DNA from: Dendrophyllia cribrosa
Lineage: Eukaryota; Cnidaria; Anthozoa; Scleractinia; Dendrophylliidae
Direction of reading: 5' to 3'
DNA length: 64,000 bases
NCBI GenBank assembly: GCA_024195265.1
Contig: JAJLRJ010000009.1
Span: 30,147,210 to 30,211,209, forward strand
The notes below the pieces were generated by a model that worked only from the letters and a program-made list of their open reading frames with translations, was not told where the DNA came from and searched no databases. Shown one piece after another: positions 55,700 to 64,000 of the stretch; position 1 is the first letter of the stretch; each line of letters starts with the position of its first letter. A program made the translations under genes and the position numbers.

Positions 55700-57069
55700 T
55701 TGACTAAGCTAAGAGTTTAGTATTAAGAACTATCAAGAGGAGCTTTATCATGAATGTGTGTAACTTTAAACTGACAAGGCAAATACAAGCTAATACAATA
55801 TATTGTATATTTAAAATGTTTACCATGATGACATCTTTTTCGTGATATGGTCAAGGAAAGGAACGAACAAGGCTCGACGGTAATATTCTTCCGGGGAGAC
55901 ATGAGGGGTGTTCTCTCTGTGTCGTTGTCTCGAGGCCGTTCTTGGGACGCTCGGCTCGGTACCTACAATCTTGGTCAGAAGTCTTGGGACACTTCACATT
56001 TTCCCCCACAAATTGTCTTTGTCGTTACCTCCGGCCCCTCCCCACTCCCAATACAATGTTGAGTTTTATGCATATAACCAAGCCACAATGTCTCAACTTT
56101 GTATTGAGGGAAGGGGGGACCAGGAAATGGAATGATAGTTTCTCTCTACGAAAAAATTGTCATCGTGTAGCATTTTCTTAAGTGTCCCAAGCTATTTCGT
56201 CCACGGTTGTTGTTTGTAATACACAGATCCGGTTCTTGAGACAGAAAATGACAAAGGTTGTCATTTAAATGTCACCACATCTGACGCAGAGTGCCAAACA
56301 ACCCTCACGATGGAAGATATGGAAAGCAGTCCTATTTCATGCGCAACTGTGTAACAGAACTAAACGAATAAAAGACTCGACTATTAAAATGTGCAGATAT
56401 ATGAACAGTCGTTTCAAGAAAACGATGAAAAAACGAAGTTTTATTCGGGTGTACCCAATTTTGTTTTGTTAACTCAAGTCCTTTACCTAGTTTTCCCGTA
56501 TGTGAAACATGCATCTACAAATATTCTCACAGTTTCAATAATTTATTTTAACATTAGTGAAGATAATGCTCAACATTCCCTTACAAGATCTCGCTTTCCG
56601 ATTTGGGATGTGATGTAAAATCCATGTCACTTACAGGGACGTAAGGGTTTTCCTTACATGAATTGAAAGCAATTTAAAACTCTAATTCGCCCCCCTCCCC
56701 CCACTTAACCGAATGTAAAACATTTATCATACAATAAGCAACCACATATTGGGGTGTGTTCACACTAGCCGCGTGCGCCCTTTTTATTGATCCATCACAA
56801 TAAACATATATGAACCAATTGTGTATCCATACCATGTAACACCCCGAATGAAGGGTTACGTAAACTGTGATAAATGCATTTGCAGTTAACCCGTTTTTAG
56901 CACGTTTTAAAAGTCCCCGAAATGCGTTCTTGCTTTTTAAGGTTACAGTGTACCTACGGAGGTCAGTCTCCAGTTTAACAGCTCTTGCATCTCGAGATTA
57001 CTTTTACGATACCTTACTGAACCCCTATATCAAATTGAAGCTTATACTGAGCTGGCTATTTACTTGTGT
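55700..57069. other. No gene recognised; one weak inverted pair
   Basis: CTTGGGACACTT at 55983-55994 is matched inverted at 56181-56192 and could bound a 210-base MITE. Frames at 55847-56181 overlap each other and are not conserved-looking. Confidence 0.35.
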
Positions 57070-57300
57070 CGGTACGGCAACGAGTTAAGGATTGGCCTGC
57101 GTTTTTCTCCTTGTTTTCGTATCTACTTTTGTGCATTGCGTTAGATCTGGGTACGAGAATACGCACGCATGCACTGCGAGAAATTTTGAGCCCACGGTAC
57201 TTGGGATTCGGTGTATTTAAATCGGCGTCATTTTGCAAGCAAAAGCGAAACAAATTAGAGTTTTATTGTTTCTTGCTGTTTACTCGTGACGGATACGGCA
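57070..57300. repeat. Dispersed repeat, related copy at 58005-58150
   Basis: ACGAGAATACGCACGCATGC, preceded by TTAGATCTGGG, occurs in both copies, followed by CAAGCARAAGCGAAAC after a deletion in the second copy. Confidence 0.6.
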
Positions 57301-57410
57301 AAAAAAAAAAATGAAATCGATCTAAAATGATTTTTCAACCGAGACACGCGTTTTGATGCGTGATCTACTTTAAAGTAATTAAATTTATCCCGTAGCCAGC
57401 CAGTGATCAC

Positions 57411-57475
57411 GGTGGCCGAATGGTGTAAAGCGCGGACTGTTAGTCGAAAGGTCCCAGGTTCGAGTCTCCTCCTGT
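57411..57475 (+). repeat. tRNA-derived SINE head
   Basis: TGGCCGAATGG (57413-57423) and GGTTCGAGTCT (57457-57467) fit the A and B boxes. The acceptor and T arms do not pair well, and a T-rich tract follows, so this is a SINE head and not a functional tRNA. A GTT is seen where the anticodon would be. Confidence 0.55.
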
Positions 57476-57649
57476 CGTTCTCTTTTTTTTTTCTTTTGTT
57501 TTTTCTTTCTTCTTCAGACTGAACATTATGAAAGTTATGTACCTTATTTTTCCTTTTGCGTTTGTCAAAAATCCTTACGTTTAATTTAAAAAAAATATTG
57601 AACCGTGTCAGAGTGAAAACTAAAGGGGCTATTGCATTTAATATCCGCA

Positions 57650-57915
57650 ACCCCCCTGTTGAGGAACACAGTTTGTGCATCGCCCCTCAAGAAGTCCCCA
57701 GAAAGACCATCCCTCTGTATAATTCTTTTCCAGTGTCCCCCTAAAGAATTTCCTATCCTCGACTATGATTTTCCTGTCACCCCTGAAGAAATCCTTTGTT
57801 TTTTCCTTAGTTTCCCTGAAGAATTCCTCATATTTACACCATGACCCCCTAAAGAATTCCGTCAAAATGTGCTGCGAACCCTGAAGAAATCCACTGTTCC
57901 TCAACCCGGGGGTAC
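57650..57915. mobile_element. Inverted-repeat element with repeated CCCTRAAGAA words
   Basis: CCCCCCTGTTGAGGAACACAG at the left and CTGTTCCTCAACCCGGGGG at the right are inverted ends. Inside, CCCTGAAGAAATCC or CCCTAAAGAATTCC occurs six times at 32-54 base intervals. On the minus strand this reads as a repeated F-F-R-G word in a 97-codon frame, probably a result of the repeats. Confidence 0.55.
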
Positions 57916-58171
57916 AAAAATTTGATGACATAGCCCAAGCTTACCGCAATATTGCGTTAGCATTTCCATTTATTCACGGGTTGGCTCTTAGGAGCCTTTG
58001 ATCTTTTTATTCTTTTTGTTTTCGTCTCTTATAATGTGCATCGCATTAGATCTGGGACATTTCTGGGCACGAGAATACGCACGCATGCAAGCAGAAGCGA
58101 AACTAATTTTGTTTTGTTTTTTTTCCCTGTTGTTGTGTTACGTAAGTGTTCCCCGCGAGTAACGTACATTA

Positions 58172-58208
58172 CCGGTACGAGTATAGGCTACGGGTAGCCT
58201 CTTGTTAA
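58172..58208. repeat. Lone Helitron-like terminal hairpin
   Basis: ACGAGTATAGGCTACGGGTA then GCCTCTTGTT repeats the end seen at 34703, 35225, 35507 and 39876. The sequence after the TT is unrelated to the other copies. Confidence 0.5.
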
Positions 58209-58429
58209 ATTTGATTTCATTTTTAATAGAATGAGCGATTATTATATTTTGCTAATTTGAATTTTTTTCTCGGATTTCCGAACCCGAAGCGCTAAAAGAA
58301 TGTGTCTGCGTTTTCCCATATATATTATAGAGCGAAAAAGAACTGGAGCAATCGTGCGGAAATGGCTCTAACAGAAAACGTTTTTAGAAATTAAAAACAT
58401 TCCCGACACCTTTTTTATTATATGCTAAC

Positions 58430-59010
58430 CTATGTAGCCACTCCAGTCAAATTTAAGGAAAATCGAACGAATTTCCTTTGAGTTGCAGCTCTTTAAAGTG
58501 TCTCCCACAAGCCAAAAATTCAATTTCAACAATCATCCGGCCAAAACTTAAGAGGTAACTTCTATAAAGCATGCTTCAGGACTAATATCGGGAAAAAAAC
58601 ATCATCAGCTTTAGCAGTTGATTCTTGGGAAAAATTACCAAAAGAAATCAACGATCTTAGTCATTTTGATTTCAAAAAAAAGTTAATCGGTATTTATTGT
58701 CGAAACAGATATAGTGTCCAACCCCAATCGTCTTTTAATTTTCGCTATTTTTTTGCTATTTTTGCCATTTGTGTGCAGTGTGTGTGTTTATGTGTTTGTA
58801 ATAGATGTCCACATGTGAACTGATACTACACAAGACTAGTGTCTAACTAGAAAACTGTATGGTTTACTTAGACGCTAAGCATTTCCTCAAATGGTATTTA
58901 TATTTAGTTATTCGTCCTATTGTTTTAGTAATTTTAGTTTAGCTAGATATATATTTTCTTGTAACAAAAAATGTCATGGAAATGTGAAAATAAAGTATTG
59001 TATTGTATTG
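58430..59010 (+). pseudogene. LINE 3' end with (ATTGT)n tail
   Basis: The frame SALAVDSWEKLPKEINDLSH, then FDFKKKLIGIY, is typical of LINE C-termini. The stop is at 58821. The 3' end is a short ATTGT repeat (58991-59010). It belongs to a different LINE family from 40193-40495, judged by the tail. 5'-truncated. Confidence 0.6.
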
Positions 59011-59867
59011 TATTTCCGTCAATTTTCACTCTTTATCGATAATTTTTTTGGATGAAAGATCATTCTAAGACCTTTATTTTGACCCACAGAAACAAATTTC
59101 AGGAAATTAATGGTCGATTTGAAGGTTCTCTGTAACTTTAAGTAATGATCCGCTTAAGAAGGAAAGTGCTAACGGCAATGCACTATGGAATGTCAACTTT
59201 TTTCATTGTTACAGCTAGTGATCTCATTGGCCTAGACTCAAAGACCTCTAAAAAGTTAGGTTTCAAGGTGCATTTTGTTTCATTTTTTAAAGGTTTCATG
59301 TAATCTAAGACCCCATCGCAAAACATGCAAATTTTTAAAGAAATTGTATTGGGAACTTCATCAAAGCAGCAAAATTATTAGCTATTGTCTTCTGCTATTC
59401 TGATTGCTTAAGCACGAACATTTCCGAAAATTTATCTGACGCAAATGGATATTCTTTATTTTTATACTGAAATATAATTATAAACCATTAGCTCCTCCCC
59501 TATTCTTGAAATCAAATACATTCTATGTGAGAAAGAGCCAATGCCGCAGAACAATGAAGTTTACTGTAGTTCTTATGTGGAGCGTTACTTAAACAAGTTC
59601 TTATTGATGACATATATATACAGTCGGCTCTCTTCAGATTGGTAGATGGCACCATCATTTATATATAATAAGTTTCTTTTCATATTGCAAACGTTCAAGG
59701 TTACCATTAACACGCGACCCATCGCACTTCATTCCAGAAGGTCAAACTTGAGGTCAAAATTCTGTATGGATTTCGAACAATTTTACCACAAAAGAAAAGG
59801 TAAATTTATCAAAACAACCAAATTCGTTTTGTTTAAACTGGGTCGGTAATAAATTTTGATTGGCGGA
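59011..59867. other. No gene recognised
   Basis: AT-rich sequence without inverted ends or coding resemblance. The 67-codon frame at 59646-59849 shows no family features. Confidence 0.4.
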
Positions 59868-60620
59868 TGTCTAAGACGTCTAAGACGTCTCAGAATACGG
59901 CAAAATAGTCTCAGATGGGAAAATAGTCAGACGACTAAGACGTCAGACGACAAAGACGTCTGAAGTTGAATGCGTCTAAACGACGCACTTAAGAGACGTC
60001 TTAGTCGTTTCGGACGTTTAAGTCGTCTAGTATAAAAACGAGACGGCGCTTAACTTGGATGCACTTAGAACTGGGACGCTTTCACCATTTCTCCACCAAT
60101 AGTTGTCCCGCTGCTCGTTTTCGCTTCTTTGAAGCCTTGGTTTTTGCTCATGATCACACCACACATGGCAAGAGCTTTTTCCTGTTCCAACTCCTTGTCC
60201 ACCTGCTCTATAAAACGTTTACATGCCATCTTCCTATTTCCAACAACAAACATTTTTAGTTCCTGGTGGATGAACGGATCAAATTTCTAGTTTCATTTCT
60301 TCTTTCTCTCGCCGACGCTGTGATAGAGACTTGACAAACAGCAGCGGAGGCTCCATCATAAATTACTACAACTGAAACCTTAAAGTTTTATATGCACGTA
60401 AGGTTCAACAGTTCATAAGATGCTTCATATTTGTTAGCGGCGGTTTGTTTCCATCTAAATTTTCCGCCTAATTTTTCGTCGGCTTCCTTAGAAGACAGTA
60501 TTGTTTTGTTCAAGAAATCGCGCATTTAATTTTTCGCCGTCCAAGTTCAGTGCGTCCCGTATTTATATTAGTCGCACTTACACCAGACATTTAATGCATC
60601 TAGACGTCTTAGACGTCAGT
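59868..60620. mobile_element. Inverted-repeat element rich in AGACGTCT words
   Basis: GTCTAAGACGTCTAAGACGT at the left and TAGACGTCTTAGACGTC at the right are inverted. The similarity continues inward through GCGCTTAACTTGGATGCACT and the matching CCAAGTTCAGTGCGTCCCGT. A TATAAAAA at about 60031 lies just inside the left arm. The centre holds a short minus-strand frame. A non-autonomous DNA element of unknown superfamily. Confidence 0.6.
60065..60253 (-). CDS. Small ORF inside the AGACGTCT element
   Basis: A 62-codon frame starting MFVVGNRKMACKRFIEQVDK, then helical and charged (KELEQEKALAMCG, later MSKNQGFKEAKTSSG). I do not recognise it. It lies wholly between inverted arms, like the frames at 30844 and 44850. 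It could be a captured fragment or chance. Confidence 0.25.
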   Translation of the reverse strand: MFVVGNRKMACKRFIEQVDKELEQEKALAMCGVIMSKNQGFKEAKTSSGTTIGGEMVKASQF

Positions 60621-60964
60621 ATAAATTAACGGCCATTACGTTTTACCGTCTCTTAGCTGGTAGAATTGACGATCGTTTAGCTCTATTTCCTTGAAATCCT
60701 GTCAGCATCCAAACTAATTTTAGGGATTTTTTTATTGACGTCTCTAAAACTCAACGTAAAGGCGGTGGGTCGCGTTTTATTGGTGACCTTTGTAAATTAA
60801 CACTTTAGTTTTGTGATAAAAAAAAACACAGTGAAATAAGATGCGAAAGCGTTAGACGATTTAGGTATACCTTAAAAATCCATTGAGTCAGGACCCGATA
60901 AGTACTGTTAATTTGAAATTGGTCTGCTGTTACGTTTTACGATCAACAATAAAAAATTACACTT
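60621..60964. other. 3' flank of the second ABCC4-like gene
   Basis: AT-rich, with no coding features. On the minus strand it would hold the 3' UTR of the gene ending at 60965. Confidence 0.4.
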
Positions 60965-61878
60965 CTATTTTAAAATATCTTTAACTCGTGCCATTTCACC
61001 CAAGGTGCTTCCTTTCCTATTTACTAGTACATCAAATCTGTCAAACTCCTCAACTTCCCCACTTTTAAGAACTAAAATCTTGTCACAGTCTTTAATCGTG
61101 TTTAAACGATGCGCTATAGTGATGACAGTGGAGTCCCTCAGTTTCTCACGCACTACATTCCAGATTGTTTTTTCTGTGTCTGGATCCACGTGTGCGGTGG
61201 GCTCGTCTAAAATGACGATCTTGTTTTGCTGCAACAGCACACGCGCCAAGCAGATTAACTGTCGTTCTCCTACACTGACATTTGCACCATGCTCCAACAA
61301 TTCGTGATCTAGCTGTCCCTCCAGACTTTCAACTAATTCTTTCAGTTGCACATCCTCTAAAGCTTGCCATAAGTCTGTGCATTGAAACTGCTCCATGGGA
61401 TCAAGATTTTTTCTTAGCGATCCGCTAAAAAGGACAGGACTTTGGCCAAGAACGGATATTGATCTTCGAGATTTACGTAGGTTTAGCTGCTTCATTCGAA
61501 CTTGGTCGACCATTATACTTCCATCTGCATCTGGCATGCGCATAAGAGCTGCCACAAATGAAGACTTCCCTGCACCCGTGCGGCCTGCAACACCAATCTT
61601 TGTTCCCGCTTTGATATTTAGGTTTATTTTCTTCAGTGCTTGCGGCCCCCCTGGATAGTACGTCAGTGATACGTCTTGAAATGTGATATTTCCTTCATGT
61701 GGCCAGTTTTCAGGAGGAAGTCGTTCCACTTTGTATCCAGGTTCAGAGTCAAGCTCGGTGTACGTCATAACTCGTTCAACGGAGGTCATGTAATTCTCGA
61801 CCTGTGACGATTTTTTGACAGCGTATTGAGTCTGGATTACAGTATTGATGACGTAAAAAAGGGCAAGTCCGGCAAATG
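60965..61878 (-). CDS. Second ABCC4-like gene, last exon (NBD2)
   Basis: The acceptor CGATTAG (AG at 61879-61880) opens the exon with [19 protein letters not shown]. The stop is TAG at 60965-60967. NBD2 motifs are complete: [31 protein letters not shown] with the catalytic glutamate, HVD and TIAHRLNTI. Exon boundaries and length match 3255-4162, and the two proteins differ mainly around the segment between Walker A and the Q-loop ([17 protein letters not shown] here) and at the C-terminus (ARVKDILK here, ALASDI there). This is a tandem paralogue on the same strand. Its other exons must lie beyond 64000, because none is visible in 61900-64000. Confidence 0.92.
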
Positions 61879-61939
61879 CTAATCGGACAGAAAGAATAAG
61901 TCTTCAATTACTAAACTTACTCAGCAACATCTTATTTAT

Positions 61940-62932
61940 GGTAGCTCGACTGGGTTTTTTTGGGACATAACACCCCAACTTTGAACGGCTGATACTTCAC
62001 TATCCGAGCTCGGTCAGGCAAGCTGATTCACACATAAACTAGAGATGAAATTAACTTTCCAAAAAAGTAGATTTGATTGACATCGGTGTTACCATAACAA
62101 CGATCTGATGACGTCATGGTTTTTGAATATTAGTAATTTTCAAATATGTAGAATGTAGACAAAAGAGAAAGTCCTGAAATAAACCACCTGTCAACAAATA
62201 ATACGGCAATGAAACTTTGGAAGACGAATGCAAAAGTCCCTTATACTTTTAATTGTATTTCGCGCCCTTAAAATGATTCAATGCACTTGAAATTTACAGA
62301 GGTCGTGCATTACATGTATAACTTTAGATCAAGGATTTAAAAAAAAAATTCATCGACTAGTTTTTAAATAAACGCTTCCCTTACAAAAGTGTTACTTCTG
62401 TGAGTAGAATGAGCATATTTGAGACATTGCTTCTGATCACATCAACTGAAATCTAGTGAAGCAAACAGGATGAAACCTTCAAGAAATGTACTTTTATGGC
62501 ACATGAATAATATATGGTGAAAATATTGTTTCAATTTGTCAGGAAAACGCTGGTATCGACGAAATAACAGAAAGTATTGCGAATCTTTAAATTTTTGATG
62601 GAAAATATTCAACCCAATATGATTTGAAAACGCTCTCATAGAATTTTTTCAAACTTTGCAGTCTTGAAGACTTACATCTAGACTGTAAGAGGCATACAGT
62701 CATTTTCAAAGTTTAGGTCTAGATGTTGAGAAAATTACTAATATGCAAAAACCATGACGTCATCAGATCGTTGTTATGGTAACACCGATGTCATTCAAAT
62801 CTACCTTTTTGGAAAGTTCATTTTAATGTCTAGTATATGTGTGAAGCAGCTTGCCTGACCGAGCTCAGACAGTGAAGTATCAGCCGTTCAAAGTTGGGAT
62901 GTTGTGTCGCCAAAAAACCCAGTCGAGCCACC
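61940..62932. mobile_element. Foldback element flanked by TTAT
   Basis: Starts GGTAGCTCGACTGGG and ends CCCAGTCGAGCCACC. The arms of about 190 bases (61940-62130 and 62740-62932) are inverted, for example ACTTTGAACGGCTGATACTT and CCGAGCTCGGTCAGGCAAGC on the left. TTAT flanks both sides (61936-61939 and 62933-62936). The middle is AT-rich and non-coding. The end word GGTGGCT is shared with 11345-14244. It sits in the intron upstream of the last exon of the second transporter gene. Confidence 0.75.
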
Positions 62933-64000
62933 TTATATCAAATAGACAAGATTCAAACGCTCGAGAGGAAATGTTGTCACTTGTTATAATCAAATTATGA
63001 GCAGCTGGGCATTTATTGATAATATGAAATTATTTGACTAAAACTGAATGTAAAACATACAGAAACAGTAAACTAAGATACAACTATAAATTAAGGTGGG
63101 GGTACACGTGAATTTCAATTAAATTTTAAGAGGTTTTATAGAAGGGAAAGAAGAAGAAAATGATTTTTGGAACACCAACATCCATTTACTAATTTTTAAC
63201 TTCAAATTCTAATTTTGAAACTACGTTAAATCTTCAATATTTCTTATTTCCCTAAATGTTACAAATCCTTTGGAAAAAAAAACTATTTCCTTCCGAACAT
63301 GCCCAAAAACCATCCAAAAATTTACAAAACACTCCATAACATAGATTCTCGAGATGAGCAGAGAATTTTGGATTGCTTGAAACGTGAACGAGATATCTCC
63401 ATTAAAGCCGCGTTAAGTGGCGGGAAAAAGGCATTCAAGTGGACCCCCGTCTTAAACCTATTACTCGATCAAAATAGATTTTATTCATATTAACCTTCGG
63501 ACGTACAAGCAAAGTTATACTCCTTCCGTGGTAGAAGGAACCCCCATCATGATCAAGTTTTTTCTGTTGTTTGTTCTAACATTTTAACTTTTCTGTCCCA
63601 TAATTTTTATTATTCTAAAATTCTGCTCTCTTCTTTCGTGTTCTTTACAACATAAGACGGTAGTTTGTCAATGATAACGTCATAAGACGCAAAATGAAGT
63701 CATTAACGTGCAGAGCGCACCCTTTCTCGACAGAGGGTTAATAAAGCATTAGGCAGCCTTCCCTTTTCTGGGATCAACTTGCAATATAATTGAATGCTTC
63801 GTATGGTCTCCGTGAAATAAAAATCACTGATATTTAATGTAAATGGCAATTATTTTTTTAGTTATTACAAATAGTAGTGTATTACTATTAACTTTAATGC
63901 TCGGTTCTATTTCGTGTCCTTAATACTCTGTACAACGAATTAACACTTAAATAAAAACATTCACTCATGATCATTCAAGACGGCGAAGATTTCATTCTAA
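62933..64000. other. Intron-like sequence, no gene recognised
   Basis: Expected to be intron of the second ABCC4-like gene. A 64-codon plus frame at 63299-63493 has no family resemblance. No membrane-domain exon with correct splice sites was seen on the minus strand. Confidence 0.4.

Noticed and set aside
57411..57475. Functional tRNA gene (GTT anticodon)
   Set aside because: A and B boxes fit, but the acceptor and T stems have several mismatches. A SINE head is more likely.

Overview
The window looks like nuclear DNA from an animal, most likely a cnidarian and plausibly a stony coral. The reasons are spliced genes with canonical GT..AG introns, an ABCC4/MRP4-type transporter, BEL/Pao, Penelope-like and LINE retroelements with hammerhead ribozymes, and protein families I associate with coral and hydra genomes (a C2H2 'GKGPCDR' family and a hydrophobic/coiled-coil family). 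It is AT-rich, gene-poor and crowded with nested repeats. There is one 500-N assembly gap (15859-16358). The organism call is an inference, not an identification.

Layout. 1-3250: repeats, including a palindromic pair of Penelope 3' tails with a hammerhead core. 3255-20221 (minus strand): an ABCC4-like ABC transporter gene. Its 5' exons (first membrane domain and NBD1) lie at 17337-20221 and its 3' exons (last membrane helix and NBD2) at 3255-4757. The exons for most of the second membrane domain are not visible in the 12.6 kb between. That interval instead holds a decayed DNA-virus-like island (5231-7374: YqaJ-type nuclease, TFIIB/VLTF3-like zinc ribbon, hydrophobic/coiled-coil protein), a frameshifted C2H2-family pseudogene, several inverted-repeat elements, the gap and a LINE fragment. 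21735-30100: a 10/20-bp minisatellite split by a complete BEL/Pao retrotransposon with 217-bp LTRs and a 4-bp target duplication. 30100-40500: nested non-autonomous elements, two Penelope-like copies, Helitron-like tandem units and a LINE tail. 40600-43260: an unusual unit with a TATA box followed at once by a tandem array of short perfect hairpins. 43670-55700: large TTAA-flanked foldback elements, a hAT remnant and a 454-bp tandem duplication. 55700-60900: SINE/LINE/MITE remnants. 60965-61878: the last exon of a second, tandem ABCC4-like gene whose upstream exons lie beyond the window, followed by another foldback element.

How it fits together. The only clear host genes are the two ABCC4-like copies, in the same orientation and with the same last-exon boundaries, i.e. 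a tandem duplication. Almost everything else is mobile DNA. Two themes stand out: intact-looking hammerhead ribozyme motifs attached to Penelope tails, and foldback elements whose loops contain exon-like open reading frames, which may be captured host exons.
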